60,283 nt of DNA, from positions 1-60,283 of the forward strand of contig NDFF03000152.1 of the NCBI GenBank assembly GCA_002150815.3, given 5' to 3'. The translations under genes were made by a program, and so were the position numbers. Shown here piece by piece: positions 16,798-28,530 of the stretch; the stretch's first letter is position 1, and the number at the start of each line of letters is the position of its first letter. Source of the stretch: Grammothele lineata (taxonomy: Eukaryota; Basidiomycota; Agaricomycetes; Polyporales; Polyporaceae). The notes below the pieces were generated by a model. It worked only from the letters and a program-made list of their open reading frames with translations, ran no database searches and was not told the DNA's origin.

Positions 16798-17052
16798 GGC
16801 GAGGACCGCCGGGCTCAGGCGCACTATCAGGTAGGGAGCGTCGACATGCTGAGGCCTCGCGCAAGCCGTCTCTGTAACGCCTCGTTGGTGGCTCCAATCT
16901 TGGCGGAATAGGATACTAGACGGGCCTGAGCCTAGTGTCGCATAGGCTCTTAACATGAGGTGGAGGTCATGTGGACGCGCGCTCGAAGGCGACGCTCCCT
17001 CGAACGTGGTGGACGAAGCCAGAACCAACCGTCGGATAGCTCTCGTTAGACT

Positions 17053-18151
17053 TTAAGGGTGCCGTCTCACACGATCAACACTGCGCAGTATGGGGATGAA
17101 GCTCGCGAGTGAAGTGACGCCACAGAGGACGAGCGTCCTACAACAGCCGAGGAGGCGTCTCCGAATGCGGGCAGCTCGGGAATACGACGACGGCCACAGT
17201 GAGTATATGCATCGAGCACGAGCAGCGCAGTCCGAGTACACTGTGTGCACAAAGGCTGGAGAAGACGAGCGCGGATCGGCACGTTCGGGAGGGAACATCC
17301 CGAATAGCCGTCTTATCATCCCAGCCGAGCGACAAGACACCCACGTCCGGGGTATCTCCAGACGCGTGACTCGACGCATACACCCATAGACACCGCACAT
17401 AAGGACTCACGAACGTGGAACCAGACAAAACACAACGAACGACGTTCCCTTGAGACCGCATACGTTCGAGGGGCATACCAAGAAAAAAGGGATTCCAACT
17501 ACCGTGCGTGCCACTCAAGGGGCAATGGCACGACCCCTCTCTCGCGTACCACGATACTCAGACCGAGCTGAACGCGACTCACCGAGCGAGCACAGGGGCC
17601 CTGATGTGGCCCACACTCCTGCCGAGGGACGACTCGTCCGAGGTCGTGTCCTCCGCAGCCGCGAGCTGGCTGATACCCGACCGCCCAGCGTCAGCCCCGA
17701 CCCCGGCAGCGTCCGCGAGCGCGAAGTTGGCCGTTCCGAAGGAGGAGGGGCCTGGGGGAGACGTCGAGGGCGAAGCGGGGCCGCCGTCGTCAATGTCGGA
17801 CTCGCTCGCGGCTTCGTGCGCGGTGAATGCCCGACGGCCGCTCCCGCCGCCGATAGGTGGGTAGTGCTCGAGTTCAGACTCGGGCTCGGGCTCCTCGTCG
17901 CGGGCGTAGGGGTGCTTGGGCGAGGGCCCGAGGAGGTGGGCGTCGCGGATGGCGGCGGAGGCGCGACCGGCCTCGGGGTCGGACGGGGGCGGCTCTAGCT
18001 CGAAGACGGCGGGTGCGGCGGAGTCGTACGTCGTCTGCGGCGGGGCGTCGGATTCAAAGGAAAGGAGGTCGGGAACTTCGGGGAATACGGATTGTTGCGC
18101 GGGCTGGTGGTGGCGGCGAGAGGTTGCATTGCGCTTGGACCGAGGGGGCAT
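17053..18151 (-). CDS. Unrecognised protein with Pro/Ser/acidic-rich N terminus (3' end uncertain)
   Basis: I do not recognise this gene. A first exon (18151-17583) starts MPPRSKRNATSRRHHQ and encodes about 189 residues rich in Pro, Ser, Asp and Glu. Phase-matched splicing leads to exon 17498-17411 reading RWNPFFLGMPLERMRSQGNV, after which a donor GTGAGT occurs in phase 0. The continuation is ambiguous. One frame reads to a stop at 17053 and contains a hydrophobic stretch (LLGCCRTLVLCGVTSLASFI) that could be a membrane span. Reading through the donor instead ends at 17138. The gene lies head-to-tail upstream of the BCAS3-like gene, and an alternative is that it forms that gene's extra 5' exons. 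Transcript data would decide. Confidence 0.4.
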
Positions 18152-20641
18152 TAAACACTGGGGTAGCGATAAGTGGCGAGAAGTGCGGTATCAACGAAGA
18201 GGTACGAGTGAAGGTGAAGAGAGATGCGGCCGTGCAAGTGAATGCAAGACCGTATAGATATTGGGAAAGAGGCGTTGGGTTGCAGAGACTGGGTCTGGAG
18301 AGCTGTGGCGGTCGCTGGAAGTGGAGACAACGACAAGAGAGAGCCCCGGACGAGCGCCTGCCCCGAGTCATCACCCCGCCCTCGCCCGTTTAGGAAGGCT
18401 CTCTCCATCCGCGAACGTGGGGCACAGCCGCCGCGCCCTTCTCTCCTCCTTTGTCGCCTTGCCCTTGTTTTCTCCAGCCCCTGTCTGGAAAGTAGAACAT
18501 CTTGGACGATTATCCCTGCTCCCTCGTACGCCCACGGCTTGACGAAGTGCTCCTCGCGAACCACGAAGCATCGCCTAAGCGTAGCAGACGGAACGACGTC
18601 ATCGGCCCGGATCTCCTTACCCCAGACAACGTGACCTCCCCACTGCCTTCACCAGTGTCCGACAGACTCTAGATCGGGAACCGGGTTAGTCCTCACCCAC
18701 TTCTATAGCTCACTTATGACCCGCGGCCCCGCTGCCAGCGGTCGGGTGCGCTGTACTCGACCTCGCGACTCGATCCTAGGACTTCTCTCTGTCCAAAAAG
18801 GCCGCCAAACGCCCGTGGGGACGTCCTTACTCGTCCGACGGGGACTTCTTCTGCCGCGTTCTCATGGTCGAGTGCCTTCTCATTTCATTCTCTCCTTGCT
18901 CATCGGCACCGCACCGACGTACGTCCCTATCCCCGCACACGGATGCGTTCAAGACGCCGTTGTCGCCCGTGAGACTCCTCCGTGTCCTAGAGCTACGCAC
19001 TCCCCGGCACCATGCACCGTGGTTATACTACGCGGCGAACTTTCTGGATGCAATACCAGTATACAGAACCTACCAAGATGTACATCCACGCACCTCTCAG
19101 GTCGGCGCCATCATCACCCGCGATATCCAGAAGGCTCGAAGGAGAACCCGTCCACCCCGTCCATCCGGCGGCGGCCATCTTCACGCGGACCGTCGGACCA
19201 GTCGGGGCCACATCCCCCTCCGCCTTCTCTTCCCCAAATATCACGCCGCCCCCATGCCTTCAATTTCCGGCTGATCGGTGTTCTAGAGATATCGAGGTTC
19301 GAGGTGGACCCCAACGTGTGTACGTGTATCAACCTCCACGAAGTCGGAGTCGGAGAGCCCGTTCGCCCCTTGTACTGTGTATGTAGTAACTTGATGGAAA
19401 CCCCCCAGACCATTCACCGTCCTTGAATTCAGCAGCCTCCGCTCCCCATCGGCGTCCACAACGGCCACTTGAGTGCTGTGCAGTAACGCGTTACGGTATC
19501 GACGTTAATGGCAACGGCAACGGTGACTCCGAGTCGCGCTCCACCTATTTGTGGCTACACACCGCAGAGCACAGGAGGCCTCACGCTGGAAGTTACGATA
19601 GCCCTCAGCAACTTCTCGATAGCCCCCAGCGACAGTCAAAGCACCAATCACGTTGTCGCAAACGACCCAATAGTAGCCGTCCAGAGACGGAGAAACGGAG
19701 ACACGCGGGCCGCCCGCGCGGACTCGGAGGTGTCTTAGCCACATACATACACGCATACACATTCTAGATCGCCGCTGTGGCTTCATAATACGAGCTCCCG
19801 TGACGGCCGCGTCTCGAGATAGCGAGATAGGCGGAGCGAGGAGTAGAGCGGTTCCTAAAGAATTTTGCAGCGGATTGGGAGGAGCTCGAGGGGGGTGTGG
19901 AAGGCGATTTGCGACATGTTCGGGCATAGGCACGACTCACGGATGGGTCTTTTTTGGCAGTACGAAATTGAGTGAGCGCGCGGGTTAGTATGTGGTCGCG
20001 GATCAATATGGCAGGGGAAAGTACCGCTAGGTCGAACGCGTCGACCAAAGCCGTAGACTTCATAGTATCGATTGGTCTAGGACAATCAAGTCGGCGTAGT
20101 GCAGATGACGGCGAACTGTACTCTTCACACAAACACCCACTGCACACAGAGATAGAGGAGAGCCACGAAACGAAACGCAGCAGAGCACGGATAGTATTAC
20201 AACTTCGGGGAGACATGCACAGCGGAAAACATTGCAGAGATAGTACAGCGGGGATTACACTTGCCTATACGATACAGCTGGGTGGGGGCAGCACACGAAC
20301 AAACACGAGGCGGGGACGATGAGACGAGAGGAGGCGGGGTGGGAGCGGACGAGATGAGGGGGATAACGGCGGAGAGCATGGGGCAGGATGAGCAACAAGG
20401 CAGGGAGGTGAGGACGGGAGAGATAATATAACGGAGCAGGGGTCAGACAAAGTGGGAGTCCAGTCGAGTCCAGGCGTGAGGGGCATGCATGCGAGTGCGG
20501 ATGCGGGTGGTCGTACACAGACGTCGCGTCGTCGTCTTCGTCGTCATCATCGGGAGGTATCGCCAGTTTCGGGAGAGGTCAAGGAGAAGTGCGAGGGGCG
20601 AGAGAAGGAGAGGGGAACAAGACCAGCCCATCCCCCCCCCT
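18152..20641. other. Intergenic region, no gene recognised
   Basis: About 2.5 kb between the unrecognised minus-strand gene and the 3' end of the GATA-like gene. Open frames exist on both strands (for example 18716-19426 plus and 19764-20216 minus), but none shows a domain, a clear start or phase-consistent splicing. The upstream part should hold the promoter of the gene starting at 18151. Confidence 0.45.
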
Positions 20642-23281
20642 TCACGCCTCCTCCTTCTTCAACCACTCCTCGTCCTCCGACACGTTATTCGCCTCCGCCG
20701 CGTCCACCGCCTCGAGCAGCTCTGCCTCCGCGTCCCCGTCGCCCTCCGCATCTCCGTCCCCATCCGCGTCCCCGTCACCGTCACCGTCTTCGCCCTCCGC
20801 GTCGGCATCGGGGTCCGCGTCCCCGTCTGCGTCTTCGCCGTCCGCGTCGACGTCCATGAGGTCTGCTGAGCCTTTCTTCCCAAGATCTGAGCCGCGCGGG
20901 GAAGTTCCTGCCTTCCCGCGCCCTGAGCCGGCACCAGCGGCGGTGAGGGCGGCGGCGGTGGAGGAGGGGAGGAGGACACCGAGAGGCGGAGAGCGCGTCA
21001 CAGACCTGCTGCTCGAGCTCACGCTCCCGCTGCTCCCGCTATGGTGCCCGTGCCCGTGCCCATGCCCGTTCCCGTTCCCGTTCACCCTCCTCGCGTGCGC
21101 ATGCGCGTGCGAGTGCGAGTGCGAGTGGGGGTGGCGCTCATCATCCTCGTTCGCGCTCGACCCGGGCAGGGTCGCTATCCCGGGTGGGGTCGGCCCGCGC
21201 TGGTGCGCGCGCGCGTGCGTGGAGGCGTGGTACGGCGACGCCGCCCCATGATCGCACTCGCGCTCGCGCTCGTACTCGCGCTCATGCCTGTACCCTCCCT
21301 GCGAATGCGAAAGTATATGCGTCCCCGACGGGCCGAGGCGCGCAGAGGACTGGGACTGGGACTGGGACGAGTGCGCGGGGAGCGTGTCGGAGCGGTGGAT
21401 GGAGCGGTCGGAGAGGGACTCGCCGCTGCTCCGGCCGTTGAGCGAGCCGGGCGCGGGCTGGTGCGCGCCGGAGGGGTGGATCGCGGGTGGGGCGGCGTGC
21501 AGTTGCGCGGCGAGGTTCTGGCTGTCGAGCGTCCCGCGCCGCTCGACGCGCTTCATTTTCTTGCGGCACCTGTTCGCGCGCGCGCGTTGGTCAGCACGGA
21601 ACACGTTAGCAGTACGAATGGGGGGGGGGGGACGTACCGGTCGCAGACGGTACCGGGTCCCTCAGGACCGGGCCCCCACTTCTCGACGCACTTGCCCTCC
21701 TTGTACCGACCGGGAAGACCGCACTGACGGCAGATACGCTGGCCCGCGGCGTTGGTGGCGGGAAACCCGCCGCCCCCCATCGCAGACGGCCCAGAGATCA
21801 CGCTCCCGTTCGGGCCTGCCAAAGCGTCAGTCACACTGCCCATGCGAGACCTGACAAGAGGAACGGGCTTACCGATAGTGGTCATGACGCTTCCGTTGCT
21901 GCTCATCGCGCCGAGCGTGGACTTCTTCACGGGCGGCCCGCGGAGCGGCTCGACGAAGATGTGCTGCATGACCGTGCCCTGGCCAGGGAGCGCCGTCGGC
22001 TGCACAACTGTGCTGCGCGCATGCGGGGCGTTCGGGGGCAGGTGGACAGACGAAGACGCGCGCGCGCGCCCGTGCGCGGCCAAGTGGTACTCGCCGTGGG
22101 TGGCGGGGGACGTCGAGCGGTGGCGCGAGGGGTGGAGGTGCTGGACGGCGCGGGCGTCCGAGTCGCCGGTGGCGGTCGCCTCGAGGATCATCTCGTCGAG
22201 GCTGGACTCGCTCCCTCGCGACTGGGAGCGGCTGTGGAGGGAGCGACCGCGAGAGGTGGAACGGGCGTGGTGGCGGGACCGCTGGTCGGCGTACGCGTAT
22301 CCATCGCGGTCGGATCGCGCGGCGGGGTAGGTGTAGTGCGCGTGGAGGCTGGTTTGCGGTGCTGCGTGTTGCACCGCCAGCTGCGGGGAGTGGTCGGCCG
22401 AGTGGCCGTTGAGGTAGGCCGGGTGGGGCGAGTTGGAGGGCTAGAAGAGCGCATATACGGATGGTGAGCGACGGTGGTGCGACACAAAGGGCGCATATAC
22501 TCACGGAAAGGCTGTATTGACGAGCGCGGCCGCGATCGTCGTGGCTGTTGCGCTGACGTTTTGCCGGTGGGGGAGCGCCAGGGCCGGTGAGGGTAGCGCC
22601 GTAGCCGTCGATGCTGTCGGCGCGAGGACGGACGCGCGCGGAAGGTGGGGGAGGGAGAGCGACGGAGGAAAACTGGGAGCCGAGGGGAAGTCTATGGGTG
22701 CTCGACCTGCGCGCGTGGTGGCGGGGCGAAGGGAGGTGGGCGTGTGGCGGGCCGTTGGAGAGGGAGGGAAAATAGAGGTGGTTGCCCGAGGGAACAGAGC
22801 TGACCTGGACAAGAGGGCCTCCACCGTCTGCGACGAGGCGAGAAAACTGAGCGCGGGCTTCGACATGGCGGGTGTCGGCCTGGGAGAAGTAGCGGTCGAG
22901 CTCGAGCCAGGACTCTTGGAGCATGCGGAGACGGGCCTCAGCCTCGTCGCGGGCTTGCTCTGCGCGTTCTGCGCGAGCCTCGCAGTCTTCTATTGCTTTG
23001 CGAGCGCTCTCGGAGAGGGTGGGTTTGGAGTCGGCGCCGTGGGACGGGGACGCGTTGGGTGGCGACTGGGATGCGGCGGATTGGAAAGTGCGGAGGAGAC
23101 GTTCCGCCTTGTCGGCGCGCTGCCTGGCGATGGCGAGCTCGTCCTTGAGAGACTCGGTGTCATGGAGCGCCTTGGCAAGGAGGCTCGCGAGTTGGGATGG
23201 GGGCGAGGAGGCTACTGGAGGAGTGCCGTTCGTCTGGGGCGCGGGGACGGCGGCGGGAGGTGGTTGGGGTGACGAGGACAT
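20642..23281 (-). CDS. Coiled-coil protein with GATA-like zinc finger, probable transcription factor
   Basis: Four exons (23281-22505, 22440-21873, 21815-21638, 21569-20642) give 816 residues. The N-terminal part has two predicted coiled-coil helices (residues about 30-65, LLAKALHDTESLKDELAI, and about 90-135, ARKAIEDCEARAERAEQA). A long Ser/Arg/His-rich middle follows. The zinc finger is C477-x2-C480-x25-C506-x2-C509, reading CRQCGLPGRYKEGKCVEKWG and then TVCDRCRKKMKRVERRG; an intron splits the fourth-cysteine region. Spacing resembles a GATA finger with an enlarged loop and a basic tail that would contact DNA. The C terminus is extreme low complexity: His-Ser/His-Ala and Gly-Asn/Gly-His runs, then an Asp/Ala/Glu/Gly repeat of about 50 residues. 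Nuclear regulation is inferred; targets are unknown. Confidence 0.82.
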
Positions 23282-24872
23282 GGGCGGGAGCGAGGAGGGG
23301 AGGAGAGGTTAGGGTCGGGGAGGGCGACGAGCGCGCTATGGATGGGAGAGGCGATGTCGGGCAGGCGAGGTGAGAGGGGCGGCGGGGGCGGGGCGGGGAC
23401 ATTTTGAGGGACGGAGGAGAGGCTGATAACCGTCCCGGGGCTCTCGCGCCACGCTCGTCCATCCGCCCTCTCTTGCCTTTTCGGGCCGGTCTTCATTTTC
23501 GTCTCGCCCGCGCCGACCGCGCCTGCACGCGCCTCCTCCTTCCGGCCTCTCCCTCGCCCCCGATCCCGTCTCTGCCAGCCCGCGCCGCCCGGACCCCGGC
23601 CACCCCTCCCGCCCTCCGCCCCAGCGCCCGCCTCGCCTCGCCTCGTCTCTCGCCCGGATCCATCGACGATCCCAGCCTCTCCTCCTCCGCCTCCCCCTTC
23701 TCGACCACCAACCCGAGTCGCCGCACCAGCCGCTGTTCGTCCTCGCCCATCGTCTCACTTGCACGCACCGCGGCGCTCGCCACCTCGCCGCTCGCCCCGC
23801 CACGCTCGTCGACCGCGCGCCCCATGGCCACGGGCGCGGCCGCGCCTGAGAAGGACGCACCGCCGCAGGGGCAGCGCTTCCGCACACGCGCTGACGGCAA
23901 GGATCCTCTTTCCCAGCACGAAGTCGAAGCAGACCCTCCCTCCGCCCTCCAGCGCTCTACCGCTCCCGCTCGCCACCCGCCCCTGGTCACTCCAGGTCAC
24001 TCCACCCTCCCCGGCCACCGCTAGCGGCCATCCTGCGCGACTCACCTCCCACTCCCTGCCACACGCCCTCAGATCTCCCCCGGACGCCGCTCAGCCCACT
24101 CCGCGCGCGGCTCATCTGCGGCTCTCCAGCCTCATGCCCTCCGGACACGCCCCCCGCGCGGCCCCCGCAGCCATCGCGACTCCTCTCGCACCCTCTCGCG
24201 CTGCCCGTTCGGCCCCACCCATTCCCTTATTCTCCGTTGCTCTCCCGCCCCTCGTCCGCCTCGTCCTCGCCCTGGTCCGGAAACCTCTCCGCCCGTCTGA
24301 TCCATGCGGCTCCGGCACCTCCCCCTCTTCCGCTCTTCCGCTGCTTCTCCGCCCTGCCAGTCCACCGCCGCCTCGCCTGTCCCCACTTCCCACTTCCCAG
24401 TCCTCTTTCCGACCCGCCCGGGCCTCTCTCCCGCGGCTGCGCTCCCCCCGGGGCGATCTAGCCGCCCGCGGCCGCGTCCACTGCAGCGCCCTACGTCACC
24501 TGCGCGACCCCATCATCGCGCCCTCCGTCCCCTCCCAGCTGCTTCTTCTGAATCTCCAGCCCCGTGCGCGCCCTCCGACCCAAGCCGGCATCCACCTCGT
24601 CTCCCCGCCGCGGGCCACCAGCTGCACCTCAGTCTGTCAGCCGCCGCCCGATCCATCCGTCCGTCCGTCCATCGAGAATCGAGATCCGACGCCCGAGCCC
24701 TGCCGCCCATTCAGTCCGCCTCCGGGGAGGGAGGAGCACAGCTGCGCGCCATCCGTCCGCTCGTCAGTTCGTGCAGCTCACCAGCGTGCCCTCGGCCCCC
24801 TCCCGTCGGTCCTCCGCAAGGCGGCAGGCGCGCGCGACCCGCTGCGCCGCCCTGACTCGCACCTCCTGAGCT

Positions 24873-24899
24873 CACAGCAGCAGCAGCAGCTGCTGCTCG
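24873..24899. repeat. CAG/CTG trinucleotide run
   Basis: An uninterrupted set of CAG units followed directly by CTG units makes a small self-complementary microsatellite in the GC-rich desert. It is not in a supported gene. Confidence 0.7.
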
Positions 24900-25398
24900 C
24901 CCGCAGTGCGAGGGCTCGAGGGAGAGCACCGCAGTACTACGTGCCGGATCGTCCCCGCGTCTCCCGTCGCCCCTCGCCCGCCTCGTGTGCGCGTGGGCCC
25001 CGGCCGCCAGCCGCCAGGCTTCTCTCGCCCCCGGCGGCTCACATGCGCGCCGCATGTCTCTCACCCGCCCGCGCCCGCGCCCTCGCCCTCCCCCATGGTC
25101 ACCTCCATCGCGCTGAGTGTGTCCCCGTCTGTCCGTACGTGTCTTTGCTGGGCTTCCGTCCTTCCCGCCCGCGCAGACAGACGGGCCTCGGCCGCTCCCA
25201 GCCGCAGCCCCGCGCGCAGCGCAGCCCGGGCGGCCCCTCGTTCGCCCAGAGTCTCAGAGTCCCAGCGCCCCCAGAGTCTCAGAGCCCCCAGAGTAGCAGA
25301 GGCAGACGCACCCATGCTCAGGCTCGTGCCCCCGTCCGAGCCCAGGGTAAGCCCGCCACTGTGCACGCCCAGGGAGGCAGCGGCTTCCCGTCCCGCCC

Positions 25399-25447
25399 CG
25401 AACCGCGAACCGCGAACCTCGAACCTCGAACCTCGAACTGCGACCCG
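25399..25447. repeat. 7-base tandem repeat (CGAACCT/G), seven units
   Basis: Seven head-to-tail copies of a 7-base unit, two CGAACCG, three CGAACCT, then CGAACTG and CGACCCG, with only point changes between units. It is one of several minisatellites packed into 25.2-26.1 kb. Confidence 0.85.
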
Positions 25448-25524
25448 AGAGCTAGGTACGAACGAACGAACGACAGGGCGCGACGCGACACGACAGGCCC
25501 GCGCGGGGCACGCACGCTCCTTCG

Positions 25525-25570
25525 CACGTCCGGCGCAGGGTGCGCACGTCCGGCGCAGGGCGCACCTGTC
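25525..25570. repeat. 20-base tandem duplication
   Basis: Two adjacent copies of a 20-base unit containing GCACGTCCGGCGCAGGG, followed by a partial third unit. Confidence 0.7.
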
Positions 25571-25836
25571 ACCCACCCGGCAGGTTCGCAGCACTTCGTT
25601 ACTCGACCGTCCATCGTCGGTCGTCTGAGCGAGCGCCTCATCTGCCGCCTCGGCCCGCGCCAGCGTTTCACTAGTGCGGTGGGCTCGCTGCCTCCCGCGC
25701 GGGACGAGTCGCGCGTCCTCACTGACCCACTTCCTGACTGACTGACTGGTTATGCGCACAGGACTTTGCGCCCGCTCCGAGCGCTCGTTCGACGAGACGA
25801 GCGGGAGTTCGTCGGGCATTCCCACAGACGTGCCCC

Positions 25837-25864
25837 GGGGGCACGGGGGCACGGGGGCACGGGG
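25837..25864. repeat. GGGGGCAC tandem repeat, G-quadruplex-prone
   Basis: Three and a half copies of GGGGGCAC give four runs of four or more guanines separated by CAC, the pattern of an intramolecular G-quadruplex on the plus strand. It is followed by an irregular GTGCGTGCGGGCGTGCGG tract to about 25920. Confidence 0.75.
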
Positions 25865-28530
25865 CTTCTCCGCGCGCCGTGCGTGCGTTCGTGCGTGCGG
25901 GCGTGCGGGTGTGCGGGGGAGCTTGGCACTGGCACTGGCAGGTACTAGGGTAAGAGTACGCGCTCGGGAGCGCCGCGGCGGCTCGGGACTCAGTGCCCCG
26001 CGGTTGAGGCCTGAGGACTGGGTACCCAGCGGCTCAGTGGCTCAGCGGCTCAGTACCCCAGTGGGTGAGTGGTTCCATGCCCGCTCCCGTCGAATCGTCG
26101 CACCTCCGCACGCCGCACGCTAAGCACTGTCAGGGTCGGCGCGCCCTCTCGGGCGAGAAGTGTCTGGCGTGGCGTGCCCGCGGCTCGTCTGTCCAGACGA
26201 CAGACTCCATGCCACCCTCACCATCCCGCCTCGCGCGCGCTCTGCACGACGCACGAGTGCACGCTCGCGCCCGAGTCTCTCGCGAACGCGCGCAGATCTG
26301 GACGCCACCGGCCCGGTCGCAGTTGTCCAAGCGCCGGGCGCGGGTCGGCCCCGGGCGCGGCTCAGCGTCATCGAGGAGGAGAACCAACGCGCGGGACGGG
26401 ACGCGGGAGGAGGGAGCGCTGGCCGGGGTCCCGGCCCCCGGCGGCGCCCTTTCTATTTCCGTTGATGTGCGCTCGCCGTCTGACAGATGCCGGACGTGCG
26501 GTGGGGGAGGCAGCAGGGGCCTGGGGGAGGCAGGGGGCACAGCGCGCGCCGCGGGGGCGGGCGGTGGGCGGCCTGGCCTTGGGGGCGCGCGCGAGATCGG
26601 TTCTCCCGCCGCGGCCTGCGCGCACCCCGCGCGCACGTGTCTTCGAATGGAAGGAGGGGAGGCTTTGGAAGGAACTTGGAAGGGGGGCTCGAGGCCGGCG
26701 GCGCCCGCGCCCGCGCCGCCCGGCGGGGCGTGTGAGCCCGCGGGCGAGGCCCGCGACACGCACGCACGTCGGGAGCGCACCGTCGCGCAGACACGACTTC
26801 CTTGGACGACGCCGCGCGTCGCTCGGCCGCGACCCGCCCTGGTGACAACCGCTGTCAAGGCAGACCTCTCCCCGTCCCGTCCTCGGCACGACTGTCGGGA
26901 AGCAGGCAGACGTCGTGGCTCCGGCGCGGGTAGGCGCGGCCCCAGGTCAACGCCAGACGACGTGCCACCCCGCGGAATTGGCGGCCTCGGGACACCGCTC
27001 GCTCGCCACTCGCCCTCGCAGGATTCAGGATTCAGGAAGAGGCGCGATGCCGCGACCGCGGCCGCGCACACGCCCCGACGCCGCCGTGATCGCGCGGGCG
27101 GTGGCCGTCGGAGCAGCCCCGCCTCGCGGTAGGTGGCACCCGGTGGCGCCACGAGCGCCCCGCCCGCCGCGCGTCGGGCTCGCCCGAGGTCACGCACACA
27201 CGCACGCACAAGACGTCGCGCGGGCGCGCCGTGCGACGCTCCATCGGGGACGCCGGGGGGATCATGGGGGGACGTCGCGACGGGGACTCGGAGTGTTCTC
27301 GCGGAAGGGGCTTGGTTCGGAATGGACGCGAGCGTTGGGGCCCGCGGGTGGTGGGGTGGGCGTCGTCGTGGGCGCGTGCGGCGGGATGGGGACGCGAATC
27401 GGACGAGGAAGGCCAAAGGAAGGCTCTGCCGCTCTGGCCGCCGCTGCGGGCGCGATGGTGATGTCAGCACGAAGCCTGAAGGCGGCGGGCCGACGGGGCG
27501 CGGGCGGGTGGTGGCCATCAGAGCTGGATCTGTTGGCGTCGGCTGGGGCCGGTCGGCCATGCACCGCCGCACGCGCGGCGCCGGGGAGCGGCGGGAGAGC
27601 GTGGGAACCCCGCAGATTTGCTTCCGCGTGCCTCACACGGGCGCCTGTTGTCGCTTGCTGACGGTCGTGCTTCGAAGTGCTCTGCTCTGCTGAGCTTCGT
27701 TCTTGTTCTCGTCCATCCATCGTGGGTCCATCGTCGCGAATCGCCGCCGCGCCCCGGGCTCGGGCGTCGCTCGGGCGCTCTCACGGTCCTCATCGGGTCC
27801 TCGGCGCCCACGCGCTCCCGCTCGGTCCTCCTCCATGCCCATCCCTGCCCATCCTCGCCCCATCGTCCGCCGTGCGCCCTGGCCAGCGCGCGTGCGAATC
27901 CGCGCGCGGCCACTCGCCGTGGCTTAACGCGGCGCGCTCGCCTCGCCCGCTGCAGGCAGCTTCCCAGTCGTGCCCATCTTCGCTCGTCCTTCGCCCGCCG
28001 CCCGTCTGGCCCCGATCCCGCGCGCGCGGGCCTGCACCACGCGGTCCTGTCCCCGCTCATCACAACGCGGCGCAGGCGAGGCACCCGCAGCCATATGCCC
28101 GTCCCCGCCCCCTCCGCGCCCACCTCTCTCAGCTCCCACCTCCTCGCTCCAGCCTGCCGCCTTCCCCCCGCCGCCGCCCCGGTCAGCCATCCGCGATCAT
28201 CGCGGCCCCGCGCGGCACCCCGCTCCCGCGCCAGCACCGGCCCCTCATCTCCCAGGGTGGACGCACCAAACCCGTCCTTCCTGCGCCCCCTCGCGATCCC
28301 ATCGCGCGTGGTGGCACCCCCCTTACGGCGTCGTTCGCGCCCCCGTCCACCACGAGCACGACGATCCCCCTTCCCATCGCCCTCGGAGAGGGATAGAGCG
28401 GAACGCGTCCGCATCACGCCTCCGCCCGAGCCGGAGCCACCAACGACGCTTCTAGAGGCTCGCGCCACCCGCCGCCGCCGCCGCCGGCGGTCTCGCGCGC
28501 GCGGGAGCGCGAGGCACGCCGTGACGTGAG

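Larger units (their letters stand above)
23282..28530. other. Extremely GC-rich gene-poor stretch
   Basis: About 5.2 kb upstream of the GATA-like gene with very few A/T-rich words, so stop codons are rare and long open frames occur in all six frames (up to 660 codons at 23759-25741 plus, 480 codons at 26130-27572 minus). Their translations are dominated by Arg, Pro, Ala, Ser and Gly, overlap each other on opposite strands, and show no domain. I therefore treat them as non-coding by-products of composition. A short stretch at 23824-23895 (MATGAAAPEKDAPPQGQRF) looks more protein-like but cannot be extended. Part of the region may be the long promoter or leader of the GATA-like gene. Confidence 0.55.

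Noticed and set aside
18716..19426. 236-codon plus-strand frame
   Set aside because: No recognisable protein features and overlapped by several frames of similar quality.
19764..20216. 150-codon minus-strand frame
   Set aside because: Reasonable composition but no domain, no splice partner and no supporting context.
23759..25741. 660-codon plus-strand open frame
   Set aside because: Arg/Pro/Ala/Ser-dominated translation, no domain, and equally long frames on the opposite strand; explained by very high GC and few stop codons.
26130..27572. 480-codon minus-strand open frame
   Set aside because: Overlaps a 355-codon plus frame and shows only compositional bias; no motif or splice context.
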